Position numbers and translations under genes: made by a program
Source of the DNA: Acidobacteriaceae bacterium
GTDB taxonomy: Bacteria > Acidobacteriota > Terriglobia > Terriglobales > Acidobacteriaceae
Length of the DNA: 64,000 nt
Direction of reading: 5' to 3'
Assembly: GCA_030041045.1 (NCBI GenBank)
Contig: JASHOQ010000047.1
Coordinates: forward strand, 124,001 to 188,000
In this document: piece after piece, positions 25,625 to 33,778 of the stretch
How the letters are laid out: each line of letters begins with the position of its first letter
Position numbering within the stretch: position 1 is the first letter of the stretch
Notes under the pieces: generated by a model
Told to the model about the DNA's origin: nothing
What the model saw: only the letters and a program-made list of their open reading frames with translations
Database searches by the model: none

Positions 25625-26356
25625 TCACAGAGCTCCCGCCACGGCCAGCGCAGAAGCCACAGCGGAAACGTTCGTCGAAGGCTCCGCAGAGACGTTCGCC
25701 GCGTCTGCGGCCGCCGCAGCCCCATGCACGGCCGGCGCGCCGGGCGCATGCACACTCGCCAATTGCGGAGAATCCTGCGCAGAGGCGGGCACGGCCGGAT
25801 TGCCGAAGATCGCTGCCGTCTCTTCATCGCGCCGACCGATCAACTCCACCGTGTCGCCCACGGCCACCTGCGGATAAAGCTCTTCGAGATCGGCCTTGGC
25901 CATACGGATGCATCCGTGCGACGCAGCCTTGCCGATGGAGTTGGGCTCATTGGTTCCGTGAATGCCGTAGCCGCGGATGCTGAGGCCCATCCAGCGCGAA
26001 CCCACCGGGTTGCGCGGACCGGGCGGAACGAACTTGCCGTCGTGCGCGTAGGTCGGATTCATAACCCGCCGCGCGATGGTGAACGTGCCCACCGGGCTCG
26101 GCGTAGACGCCTTGCCCACGGCGACGGGGTAAATCTTCTTCACCGCGCCGTCTTCAATCAGGGCCAGCTTGCGGTCTTCCAGGCTCACGACAATCTCTCT
26201 CTTGCTTGGCGTGGTTGCTGTTGAGCTTGCTGCACTCATGCCGCTCGCCTGCGCCTTGGTTGTGCCTGGCGCCTGTGCGCTTTGTCCCGCCGCGCCTGCC
26301 ACCAGAATCGCCGCCATTGCCGCCGTCGCCATCCCGCTGCGCCTGAGAACTGTCAT
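25625..26356 (-). CDS. L,D-transpeptidase (YkuD domain)
   Basis: 243 residues. ATG 26356 has AGGAGG 5 nt upstream. Signal peptide at 1-28 (GMATAAMAAILVAGAAGQ). YkuD domain from about 50 to 175: REIVVSLEDRKLALIEDG, GKASTPSPVGTFTIARRVM, and the catalytic pair IHGTNEPNSIGKAASHGCIRM split as HGTNEP and SHGCIRM with Cys as nucleophile and His as base. It forms 3-3 peptidoglycan crosslinks or attaches proteins to the wall. C-terminal 70 residues are Ala-rich low complexity. First gene of a run of minus-strand genes that continues to the SPFH protein. Confidence 0.92.
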   Translation of the reverse strand: MTVLRRSGMATAAMAAILVAGAAGQSAQAPGTTKAQASGMSAASSTATTPSKREIVVSLEDRKLALIEDGAVKKIYPVAVGKASTPSPVGTFTIARRVMNPTYAHDGKFVPPGPRNPVGSRWMGLSIRGYGIHGTNEPNSIGKAASHGCIRMAKADLEELYPQVAVGDTVELIGRRDEETAAIFGNPAVPASAQDSPQLASVHAPGAPAVHGAAAAADAANVSAEPSTNVSAVASALAVAGAL

Positions 26357-26414
26357 CGCGTCCTCCTCGGTCTCCAAATCGCCTGCGCCGGGAAGAAGTG
26401 CAAGGCACGTGCCA

Positions 26415-26445
26415 ATGTTATTTGATTTAAAATCAATTAGTTATG
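26415..26445. promoter_or_regulatory. AT-rich imperfect palindrome upstream of the L,D-transpeptidase
   Basis: TTGATTTAAAATCAA (26422-26436) is palindromic except at the centre and stands out as AT-rich in very GC-rich surroundings, 66 bp upstream of the L,D-transpeptidase start. It could be a promoter or an operator; no known consensus was matched. Confidence 0.25.
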
Positions 26446-26629
26446 GGAGATGCGCGCTTGGGTGTGCGTGTCAGCGCACACACGCTGTGCGCCGGCTGAC
26501 ACGGAGAAAGCAGCTCGGGTTGAGCGAAGTTTTCGAAGGAATCAACGACGCTTGCGAAGCGTTGGCGGAGAAAATTGGAGTGCGCCGGAGCACGCCTTGC
26601 GGCTCGGCCGAGCGGCCTCTCCCTGCGCT

Positions 26630-27820
26630 CTACTCGATGCGCTCAATGGCGATGGCCGTGGCTTCGCCGCCGCCGATGCAGAGCGCGGCCACTCCGCGGG
26701 TGCGGCCGTACTTTTTAAGCGCCGCAAGCAGCGTTACCAGAATGCGCGCGCCGGAAGCGCCGATGGGGTGGCCGAGCGCGCAGGCCCCGCCGTGCACATT
26801 CACTTTTTCGGCCGGCAGCTCAAGGTCGCGCATGGCCGCCATGGTGACCACGGCAAAAGCCTCGTTGATCTCCCAGAGATCGATTTCCGCAAATGACCAG
26901 CCAGTAAGTTCGAGCAGCTTCTGGATCGCGCCGATGGGCGCCGTGGTAAACAGACCCGGCGCCTGCGCGTGCGTGGCATGGCCCACGACGCGGGCAAGCG
27001 GCCGCACGCCGAGCCGCTCTGCCTCCTGCTGCCGCATCAGCACCAGCGCCGCCGCGCCATCGGAGATGGAGCTCGAATTGGCCGCAGTCACGGTGCCGTT
27101 TTCTTCGAAGGCCGGCTTGAGCGTGGGGATCTTTTCCGGCTTCGCCTTCTGCGGCAGTTCGTCGTGCTCCACCATGCGCTCGGTCTTGCCTGATTTCACC
27201 ATGACGGGCACGATCTCCGCGGCAAAGCTGCCGTCGGCGATGGCCCGCTGCGCGCGGCCGAGCGAGCACAATGCAAAGGCGTCCTGCTCCGGGCGTGTGA
27301 ACGCGTAACTCTGCGCGCATTTCTCCGCAAAGGTGCCCATCAGCCGGCCTTTGTCGTAGGCATCTTCCAGGCCGTCCAAGAACATGTGGTCGTAAACGCG
27401 CTGGTGGCCCAGGCGGTAGCCGGCGCGGGCGCCAGGGAGCAGATAAGGCGCGTTGCTCATGCTCTCCATTCCACCGGCCACGGCGATGTCGAGGCTGCCC
27501 GCGCGAATCAGGTCGTGCGCCAGCATAACGGCCTTCATGCCCGAGCCGCACACCTTGTTGATGGTGGTTGCGCCGGTCGAAAGCGGCAGGCCGGCTCCGA
27601 GCGCAGCCTGGCGCGCAGGCGCCTGCCCCAGCCCTGCGGGCAGCACGCAGCCAAAAAAGACTTCCTGAATCGATTCGCCGGGAATGCCGGCGCGCTCCAC
27701 CGCGGCGCGAATGGCCGCGCTGCCCAACTCAGGCGCAGTGAGATCCTTGAGATCCCCTTGAAAAGCGCCAATGGGCGTGCGCGCGCAGCCGGCAATGACA
27801 ATCGGATCTTGGTCGACCAT
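26630..27820 (-). CDS. Acetyl-CoA acetyltransferase (thiolase)
   Basis: 396 residues, full length for the biosynthetic/degradative thiolase II family. Catalytic residues all present: Cys91 in NKVCGSGMKA, His351 in CALGHPIGASGAR and Cys381 in ALCIGGGEAT; NEAFA near residue 320 as well. It condenses or cleaves acetoacetyl-CoA. A family name such as atoB, thlA or phaA cannot be chosen without context; the upstream SDR gene ends 22 bp before it, and an acyl-CoA dehydrogenase lies divergently next door, which suggests short- or branched-chain acyl-CoA breakdown rather than polyhydroxybutyrate synthesis. Confidence 0.93.
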   Translation of the reverse strand: MVDQDPIVIAGCARTPIGAFQGDLKDLTAPELGSAAIRAAVERAGIPGESIQEVFFGCVLPAGLGQAPARQAALGAGLPLSTGATTINKVCGSGMKAVMLAHDLIRAGSLDIAVAGGMESMSNAPYLLPGARAGYRLGHQRVYDHMFLDGLEDAYDKGRLMGTFAEKCAQSYAFTRPEQDAFALCSLGRAQRAIADGSFAAEIVPVMVKSGKTERMVEHDELPQKAKPEKIPTLKPAFEENGTVTAANSSSISDGAAALVLMRQQEAERLGVRPLARVVGHATHAQAPGLFTTAPIGAIQKLLELTGWSFAEIDLWEINEAFAVVTMAAMRDLELPAEKVNVHGGACALGHPIGASGARILVTLLAALKKYGRTRGVAALCIGGGEATAIAIERIE

Positions 27821-27842
27821 ATGCCCTTGGAGGAGGAAAAAC

Positions 27843-28637
27843 TCAGCGCGGCGCCATGCGCAGCGCGCCGTCGAGCCGGATTACTTCTCCGTTCAGCATT
27901 CTATTCTCGCAGATGTGTTTAACCAGGGCGGCGAACTCCGAGGGACTGCCCAGGCGCGCGGGGAAGGGAACGCCGGCCGCGAGCGCGCTGCGCACATCTT
28001 CGGGAAATCCGGCCATCATCGGCGTCTCAAAAACGCCTGGCGCGATGGTGACCACGCGAATCCCCACCCGCGCCAGCTCGCGTGCAATGGGCAGCGTCAT
28101 CGCCGCTACGCCGCCCTTCGATGCCGCGTACGCCGCCTGGCCGATCTGCCCGTCAAACGCGGCGATCGAAGCCGTGTTGACGATCACGCCGCGTTCGCCG
28201 TCTTCACTTGGATTTTCTCTCGCCATGGCTTCGGCGGCCAGCCGGATCATGTTGAAGGTTCCGACTAAATTGATTTGGACCGCGCGGGCAAATGTCTCCA
28301 GCCGGTGTGGTTGCTCGCGGCCGAGGACTTTTTCGGCGGGCGCAATGCCCGCGCAGTTCACCAGGCCATGCAAGTGGCCGAAGGCCGAAAGGGCAAGCGC
28401 AACGGCCGCCTTGCCGTCGGCTTCGCCGGCTACATCCGTGCGGGCAAAACGCACTGCATCTCCAAGCTCCGCGGCGAGCGCTTCGCCGGCCTCGCGCTGC
28501 AGGTCCGCAAGAAGCGCGCGTCCGCCTTCCTGCACGATCATCCGCGCCGTTGCCGCTCCCAGGCCAGATGCGGCGCCCGTGACCAGAAAAACGTGATCCT
28601 GAATCTGCATGCTTGGCTGCGCAAATCCATCTGTCAT
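27843..28637 (-). CDS. SDR dehydrogenase (3-hydroxyacyl-CoA dehydrogenase type 2-like)
   Basis: 264 residues from ATG 28637 (GGAG 5 nt upstream; ATG 28610 is a weaker choice). Rossmann motif [12 protein letters not shown] near residue 20, NCAGIAP near 98, active-site Ser in TASIAAFDG, and YAASKGG with catalytic Tyr/Lys near 175. The [15 protein letters not shown]... and [10 protein letters not shown] segments are typical of the HSD17B10-like group, which oxidises 3-hydroxyacyl-CoA. It is followed 22 bp later by the thiolase, giving the last two steps of a beta-oxidation cycle. Confidence 0.9.
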   Translation of the reverse strand: MTDGFAQPSMQIQDHVFLVTGAASGLGAATARMIVQEGGRALLADLQREAGEALAAELGDAVRFARTDVAGEADGKAAVALALSAFGHLHGLVNCAGIAPAEKVLGREQPHRLETFARAVQINLVGTFNMIRLAAEAMARENPSEDGERGVIVNTASIAAFDGQIGQAAYAASKGGVAAMTLPIARELARVGIRVVTIAPGVFETPMMAGFPEDVRSALAAGVPFPARLGSPSEFAALVKHICENRMLNGEVIRLDGALRMAPR

Positions 28638-28674
28638 AATACTCCACGTACATCGGCATTCCTGAGGCAAGAAG

Positions 28675-29862
28675 GTGGAGGCGCGAAACTTGGTTGCGGT
28701 GCGAACTTCGAGTCCGCTGACGCAGTTGAGCGAAGAGGAAATTCTCTTCCGCGAGACCGTGCGCCGGTTCGCTTCAGAGCGCGTGGCGCCTCTGGTGCGG
28801 CGCATGGACGAAGAGCAGCAGATGGACTCAGGCCTGGTGCGCAGCCTGTTCGAGCTCGGGCTGATGGGCATTGCCATTCCGGAAGAATGCGGCGGGGGAA
28901 GCGGAACCTTTTTTGATTCAATCCTGGCCGTCGAAGCTATCTCCGCGGTCGACCCCGCGGTGGGCGTGCTTCTCGATGTTCAGAACACGCTGGTCGCGGC
29001 CGCGCTTTTGCATTGGGGAACCGATGCGCAGAAGAAGCAGTATCTCCCGCGGCTCGCCGCTGACACCGTGGGCGCCTACGCGCTGAGCGAGGCCGGCTCC
29101 GGCTCCGATGCTTTCGCGCTCGCCACACGCGCCGCGCGCCGCGGCGACGCCTGGATTCTGAACGGGCGCAAGCTCTGGATCTCGAATGCAAAAGAGGCCG
29201 GCCTCTTCATCGTCTTCGCTACCGTAGACGCGAGCGCGGGGTACAAGGGAATCACCGCTTTTCTGGTGGAGAAGGGCGCGGGCGGATTCACTGTCGGCCG
29301 CAAGGAGGACAAGCTCGGGATACGCGCCTCGAGCACCTGCGAACTCATCCTGGAGGATTGCGCCGTGCCGGGATCGCAGCTCCTCGGCGAGCCGGGCGCG
29401 GGTTACAAAATTGCCATCGAGACGCTGAACGAGGGGCGCATCGGCATCGGCGCGCAGATGCTCGGCCTGGCGCAGGGTGCGTGGACGCACGCCGCGCGCT
29501 ACGCCAAAGAGCGCAAGCAATTCGGCCGCGCGATTGCGGATTTTCAGGCCATGCAGTTTCAGCTGGCGGAGATGGCGACGGACATCGAAGCGGCGCGGCT
29601 GCTGGTCTACAACGCGGCTCGCCTCGCCGATACCCGAACTTTCGGGGCCGGCGCCGATTTCCGCAAGGAAGCGGCCATGTGCAAGTACTTTGCGTCGCAC
29701 GCGGCCGAACGCGTGGCCAGTCTTGCCGTCGAGGTCTTCGGCGGTTTGGGCTTCGTCAAGGATTCGCCCGTGGAAAAGCTTTATCGCGACGCGAAGATCG
29801 GAAAGATTTACGAGGGCACGTCGTTCATGCAGTTGGCCACGATTGCCAAGCTGACGCTCTAG
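28675..29862 (+). CDS. Acyl-CoA dehydrogenase (short-chain type)
   Basis: 395 residues, FAD enzyme that makes the 2,3-enoyl-CoA. Start GTG 28675 has GAGG 7 nt upstream. Landmarks: [16 protein letters not shown] near residue 25, [15 protein letters not shown] near 135 (FAD loop), KLWISNA near 165, [15 protein letters not shown] near 255, [15 protein letters not shown] near 280 and IYEGTSF near the end with catalytic Glu380. Best guess is a butyryl/short-branched-chain enzyme. It diverges from the SDR-thiolase pair with 37 bp between starts, so one small region should control all three genes. Confidence 0.93.
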   Translation: MEARNLVAVRTSSPLTQLSEEEILFRETVRRFASERVAPLVRRMDEEQQMDSGLVRSLFELGLMGIAIPEECGGGSGTFFDSILAVEAISAVDPAVGVLLDVQNTLVAAALLHWGTDAQKKQYLPRLAADTVGAYALSEAGSGSDAFALATRAARRGDAWILNGRKLWISNAKEAGLFIVFATVDASAGYKGITAFLVEKGAGGFTVGRKEDKLGIRASSTCELILEDCAVPGSQLLGEPGAGYKIAIETLNEGRIGIGAQMLGLAQGAWTHAARYAKERKQFGRAIADFQAMQFQLAEMATDIEAARLLVYNAARLADTRTFGAGADFRKEAAMCKYFASHAAERVASLAVEVFGGLGFVKDSPVEKLYRDAKIGKIYEGTSFMQLATIAKLTL

Positions 29863-29928
29863 TTTCTGGTCGGGCGCCAAAGGCCCGCATGCCGCATTCC
29901 GGACCCGGTTTGTGGTTCAATAGAAGAG

Positions 29929-30960
29929 ATGGCAAAACCCCGCAGATCGACGTTGCGCGGCCGCTGGCTGAGGGCCAGGCGCAAAGTGCGCGAAATCGCC
30001 ATCGTGGGCCGCGCGCTCGCGTCGACGTCGCACCCCGTCATGGCACAGATCATTCCCATGCGCTACTGCAACCTGAGCTGCGCCTACTGCAATGAGTACG
30101 ACAAGGTCTCGGAACCGGTGCCGCTTGAAGAGATGGTTCGCCGCATCGATCATCTCGGCCGGCTGGGCACCAGCATCATCACCATCTCCGGCGGCGAGCC
30201 GCTCACCCATCCGCAACTCGACGACGTGATCCGGCGCATGCGCAAAACCGGCGCACTGGCCGGCATCATTACGAACGGGTATCTGCTCAACCAGGAGCGC
30301 ATCGAGCGGCTGAACCGCGCCGGTCTCGATCACATGCAGATTTCCATCGACAACGTGGATCCGGACGATGTTTCCAAGAAGAGTCTCAAGGTCCTCGACA
30401 AAAAGCTGCAAATGCTCGCCCAGTTCGCCGAGTTCCACGTGAACATCAACTCCGTGGTCGGCGGCGGCATTCGCAACCCGAACGACGCGCTGGTCATCGG
30501 CCGCCGCGCGCTCGAGCTCGGATTCACCTCGACCATCGGCATCATCCACGACGGCGACGGCCAGCTGAAGCCGCTCAAGCCGGATGAGGCCCGCGTTTAC
30601 TTTGAGATGCGCCGCATGCGCAAACGCAATTACTCGCGCTTCAACCAGTTTCAGGAAGCTATTGCACAGGGCCGCCCCAACGACTGGCGTTGCCGCGCCG
30701 GCTCGCGTTACCTCTACATCTGCGAAGACGGCTTGGTGCACTATTGCTCGCAGCAGCGCGGCTCGCCCGGCATTCCCATCGCCGACTACACGCGCGAGCA
30801 CGTCAAACGCGAGTTCCTTACTGCCAAGAGTTGCGCGCCCAACTGCACCATCAGCTGCGTGCACCAGGTGAGCCACATCGACCACTGGCGCGCACCGCAA
30901 ACCAGCACGGTTTCGCCGGGCAGCGGCGGCGAGCTGGTGCAGATTCAGTCCGGCGGCTGA
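29929..30960 (+). CDS. Radical SAM protein with C-terminal cysteine cluster
   Basis: 343 residues. The iron-sulfur motif CNLSCAYC (Cys47, Cys51, Cys54) binds the S-adenosylmethionine-cleaving cluster; ITISGGEPL near residue 85 is the SAM-binding GGE motif. The C-terminal 100 residues hold further Cys ([29 protein letters not shown]), as in SPASM-type domains that bind extra clusters. The basic N-terminus ([19 protein letters not shown]) is unusual. The reaction cannot be told; hopanoid (HpnH), tungsten/peptide maturase or other roles are open because the neighbours give no clue. It ends convergent with a DsbA-like gene. Confidence 0.82.
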   Translation: MAKPRRSTLRGRWLRARRKVREIAIVGRALASTSHPVMAQIIPMRYCNLSCAYCNEYDKVSEPVPLEEMVRRIDHLGRLGTSIITISGGEPLTHPQLDDVIRRMRKTGALAGIITNGYLLNQERIERLNRAGLDHMQISIDNVDPDDVSKKSLKVLDKKLQMLAQFAEFHVNINSVVGGGIRNPNDALVIGRRALELGFTSTIGIIHDGDGQLKPLKPDEARVYFEMRRMRKRNYSRFNQFQEAIAQGRPNDWRCRAGSRYLYICEDGLVHYCSQQRGSPGIPIADYTREHVKREFLTAKSCAPNCTISCVHQVSHIDHWRAPQTSTVSPGSGGELVQIQSGG

Positions 30961-30999
30961 GCTCCGATCAAAAGCCCGTTTAGATTTGGGCGAGGAATA

Positions 31000-31123
31000 C
31001 GCTTACGGCATTTTCTGAGTGACTGTGTCCTTTTCACTGCCTCGCAAGATCGCCGCTCCCTGTTGGTCGCGTCGACTCAGCTTTCCGTCTTCGGGATACA
31101 GCTACTCAGAAAATGCATTAGCG
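31000..31123. repeat. Inverted-repeat element related to the 9564-9678 element
   Basis: GCATTTTCTGAGT (31008-31020) and ACTCAGAAAATGC (31104-31116) pair perfectly; an imperfect CGCT/AGCG extension reaches 31000 and 31123. The right arm contains CTTCGGGATACAGC (31089-31102), identical to 9649-9662 in the MITE-like element, and read inward the two right arms agree at 21 of 24 positions. The right end covers the TAA stop of the DsbA-like gene. Like the 9.6-kb copy, it lies between convergent genes. No clean TA duplication here. Confidence 0.55.
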
Positions 31124-31789
31124 GCGCGCCTGCGCCATGGCCTGGTCGATGGTCCGGTAGAGGTCGTGATCGGGATCGAGAACCTCAAGGTAATTGGTCC
31201 CGTTGGCTCCCGCCGTCACTACAAAAATGGTCGGCGTGTGCACCACCCCTGTGCGCATGCCCACCTGGGTGTCGGCCTGGACCTCGGCGTTCAGCTTACC
31301 CGTGGGGTCGATGGCGAACGGCAGCGCGACGCCGTGCCCCTGAGCGAATTTTTCCGTGAACTGGCGCAGCACGTCGGGATTGTAGATGTAGGGCTGATTC
31401 GCGAAAACCTCGTCGCGGTATTCGTCGCCCAGCGCCTTGCTTTTGGTGTCGAACCAGCGCGCGTACACGGCCGCGTTGGGACTCCATAGGTGGCCCGGGA
31501 TGAGAAAGTCGTGGCGCACCCAGGGAATCTTGTATTGCGCTGCCGCGCCCTTCAGGATGGGGTTGGCGTGGGCGCAGGCGGGGCACTCGAGATCGTCGAA
31601 TTCCACAATGGCGATATGCGCGCCGGGCGGCGGCTTGAGCGCGGAGGCGTCAAGAACCTTGGTGGGCGCGCTCTGCGCCAGCAACGCGGATGCGCTGAAG
31701 GCAGCAAAGGCAAGGAGCGCGGCCACTGCGCAAGCACGCAGCCGGCGAACCGGGGCAATTGCATAAGGGCGGAGACGCAGTTTGAGCAT
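31118..31789 (-). CDS. Exported DsbA-family thioredoxin-like protein (copy 1)
   Basis: 223 residues from ATG 31789. Signal peptide around residues 14-39 (LRACAVAALLAFAAFSASALLA, cut after LAQ region). Thioredoxin fold with the redox motif CPAC in FDDLECPACAHANP near residue 71, and a cis-Pro in HTPTIFVV near 190. It should reduce, oxidise or isomerise disulfides, or act in cytochrome c maturation, in the periplasm. It lies 78 bp after a clear paralogue (31868-32563) on the same strand. A repeat element begins at its stop codon. Confidence 0.85.
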   Translation of the reverse strand: MLKLRLRPYAIAPVRRLRACAVAALLAFAAFSASALLAQSAPTKVLDASALKPPPGAHIAIVEFDDLECPACAHANPILKGAAAQYKIPWVRHDFLIPGHLWSPNAAVYARWFDTKSKALGDEYRDEVFANQPYIYNPDVLRQFTEKFAQGHGVALPFAIDPTGKLNAEVQADTQVGMRTGVVHTPTIFVVTAGANGTNYLEVLDPDHDLYRTIDQAMAQARR

Positions 31790-31867
31790 AAGTGTGGGAC
31801 GCCTTCGAGAATCGATTGTAACAATCGGAGGCGCATGAGCCGCGCGCGCCGCCAGCCTCATCGCCCT

Positions 31868-32563
31868 TTATTTGCGCGTTTCCGCCAGGGCCTGGTCGAT
31901 CAACTGGTAGAGCCGCGTGCGATCGACCACTTCGACAAAAGGCGGCGCAGCGTTGGCGCCGTTGGTTACCACCCAGATGGTGGGCGTGTGCTCAATGCCG
32001 ATGCGCTGGCCGAGCGCGTAATCGGCCTTCACTTCGGCGGCCAGCTGGCCTTGCGGATCGACGGAGAAAGGCAGCGCGATGCCATGGCTCTGAGCGTAGT
32101 TTTCCGTGAACTGGGTCAACCCGCCGGGCGTCTCAATGGAGGGCTGATTGGCAAAAACCGTATTGCGATAGTCATCGCCGAGTTTCTTGCTTTTGGTGTC
32201 GAACCAGCGGGCGTACACCGCGGCCTGAAAACTCCAGTTGTGAAAGGGCAGCGGGAAATCGTGCCGCACCCAGGGAATGTCATACTTGGCCGTGGCTTCC
32301 ATGAGCAGAGGATTGGCGGCGGCGCAGTCAGGGCATTCCAGGTCTTCGAATTCGATGACGGCCACGCGCGCGCCCGCGGGCGGCTTCAGCGCTTCGGGAT
32401 CGTGCACCTGCGTGGTGGGCGGCGCGCCGAATTGCGCGCGAGCCTGGGCTGTGCTCATGAGCAGCGCAGCCGCGGCAATCTCCAGGGCAAGGACAGCGAG
32501 CCTGCGGCTGAGCCGGCGAAAAAGATGGTGCATGCTGGCCATGGCGATGGTACGGCTCCTCAT
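31868..32563 (-). CDS. Exported DsbA-family thioredoxin-like protein (copy 2)
   Basis: 231 residues. Hydrophobic signal at about 20-42. Redox motif CPDC in FEDLECPDCAAANP near residue 76 and HTPTIWVV near 194. Long stretches align with copy 1 (IPWVRHDF, AVYARWFDTKSK, VFANQP, HGIALPF), so the two are a tandem duplication that has diverged, including the second-to-last residue of the CxxC pair (A versus D). Start is unsure: ATG 32563 is used; ATG 32542 is preceded by GAGGAG at 13 nt. Confidence 0.85.
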   Translation of the reverse strand: MRSRTIAMASMHHLFRRLSRRLAVLALEIAAAALLMSTAQARAQFGAPPTTQVHDPEALKPPAGARVAVIEFEDLECPDCAAANPLLMEATAKYDIPWVRHDFPLPFHNWSFQAAVYARWFDTKSKKLGDDYRNTVFANQPSIETPGGLTQFTENYAQSHGIALPFSVDPQGQLAAEVKADYALGQRIGIEHTPTIWVVTNGANAAPPFVEVVDRTRLYQLIDQALAETRK

Positions 32564-32610
32564 CTCATTTTAACGGCTTGAGTCCTGGAATGTTGCGGAG
32601 GCGCACGCAG

Positions 32611-32718
32611 TTATTGGCCGCGGTCACGTTTGCGCTCGGCCATCCACCGGCGCCATTTCAAGTCGGCATAGAAGGAGCCGGCGATAACGAAAGCAGCGGC
32701 GATGACTAGGAAAAGCAT
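32611..32718 (-). CDS. 35-residue membrane microprotein
   Basis: ATG 32716-32718 overlaps the TGA of the upstream membrane protein gene (TGATG), and TAA is at 32611-32613. The product starts MLFLVIAAAFVIAGSFYAD (one membrane span) and continues as a basic, Trp-rich tail KWRRWMAERKRDRGQ. The signature of one TM helix plus a basic amphipathic tail and the coupled start suggest a true small protein. Function unknown; possible partner of the preceding membrane protein. Confidence 0.55.
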   Translation of the reverse strand: MLFLVIAAAFVIAGSFYADLKWRRWMAERKRDRGQ

Positions 32719-33248
32719 CACTTAAGATTCAGGTTCACCCCATCCGCGTGGGAAAATTGCCCGCGGTGCGACGCCACAAGCTGATACAGGAGGACGCATG
32801 CCAGGTCGCCGGAGAGCGCGAAATAATCGTCAAACGCTCCGGGAATGTTGATGGGCAGCATCTCGTAAACGTAGACAAGAATGGGAAAGATCAGCCATTT
32901 CCGGTCGGCGCTCGCATTGGGGCCGCCTTCGTGGTACACGCGCCACAGGCACCACGTGAGCAGCATGCCCGAGCCGATGGCCGCCGGCGCGGTAAACAGG
33001 TCGGCTCCCAGGCTGAAGGGCATGAGGACGAGCGACCAGACAACGGAAAAGATAACGGGGAGAAAAACATCCACCAGCGTGAGGCGCCGGGTGAAGAACG
33101 CGAGCAGCGTTGCCGCCACCAGGCAGACGGCAAAGGTGCCGAAGCACGCAATCAACCCTGCACGCCAGCTCTGCGCAACCCAAAATGCAAGACCCACGGC
33201 GACGGAGAGCGGCGCCGAAACCACCACTACAAGCAAGCTCTTCCACAT
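32718..33248 (-). CDS. Membrane protein of unknown function (about five spans)
   Basis: 176 residues from ATG 33248, preceded by GGGAGGGG. Hydrophobic segments at about 4-24, 29-49, 58-78, 82-102 and a further amphipathic stretch near 125-155. Conserved-looking residues are few; the C-terminus ends HADGVNLNLK. No family recognised. Its stop overlaps the start of the 35-residue protein by one base. Confidence 0.65.
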   Translation of the reverse strand: MWKSLLVVVVSAPLSVAVGLAFWVAQSWRAGLIACFGTFAVCLVAATLLAFFTRRLTLVDVFLPVIFSVVWSLVLMPFSLGADLFTAPAAIGSGMLLTWCLWRVYHEGGPNASADRKWLIFPILVYVYEMLPINIPGAFDDYFALSGDLACVLLYQLVASHRGQFSHADGVNLNLK

Positions 33249-33350
33249 GGGACCCCTCCCGCAATTCTGACTGAATTGATTGTCCATCCATTGGGGGGCA
33301 ATTCGCAAATTCCAGGGGAGGGCTCCGTTCCGCCGCTTAATGCGGACGGC

Positions 33351-33635
33351 CTAATTCGGCTTGCCGCGCGTATTCCATTGCGCGAGGAATGCCTGGAGCG
33401 CGATCTCGGGATCCATCGCACCCTTGCCGGAAAGGCTCGCGGAAAGGAGCTGAAAATAGGTTTCGACGTGGGTGCCGAGATCGGGATCGCGCCGCACTTT
33501 GGCGAGCATGTCATCTACCTCTCCTTCGCCGACAATCATCTTCACCACCTCGGCAAAGGTCAGGTAGACGCCCAGTTCCTGCGAGAGGGCCTTGACCAGG
33601 TTGAGCAGATACGCGTTCTGTTCGGCTTCGTTCAT
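33351..33635 (-). CDS. Small soluble protein of unknown function
   Basis: 94 residues from ATG 33635, preceded by AGGG at 5 nt. Predominantly helical and acidic: MNEAEQNAYLLNLVKALSQE, then TFAEVVKMIVGEGEVDDMLA and ETYFQLLSASLSGKGAMDPE. No signal peptide or membrane span. An upstream ATG at 33659 is possible. It lies 102 bp upstream of the five-span membrane protein gene on the same strand. No family recognised. Confidence 0.6.
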   Translation of the reverse strand: MNEAEQNAYLLNLVKALSQELGVYLTFAEVVKMIVGEGEVDDMLAKVRRDPDLGTHVETYFQLLSASLSGKGAMDPEIALQAFLAQWNTRGKPN

Positions 33636-33778
33636 GGGTACCCTGAGGAATTGCGCCATTATACGTTGCGGAAGTCGCAACGGGAATGAACGCCGGGTGG
33701 GTGATTCCGCCGTGCGCGCGTCAGGTGAGGCTTGCCGCAATCGCACTCAGCCGTCGCGCTTCCAGCAGAGCTGCGAAC

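Noticed and set aside
24089..26224. 711-codon open frame on the plus strand opposite the SPFH and L,D-transpeptidase genes
   Set aside because: Composition (His/Leu/Arg-rich) is that of an antisense shadow of GC-rich coding DNA; the minus strand has clear domains and ribosome binding sites.
26415..26445. AT-rich palindrome as a Fur box
   Set aside because: It does not match the GATAATGATAATCATTATC-type consensus beyond being AT-rich.
29929..30960. Radical SAM protein as hopanoid enzyme HpnH
   Set aside because: Lack of hopanoid genes in the surroundings and a C-terminal Cys cluster that does not decide the case; left unnamed.
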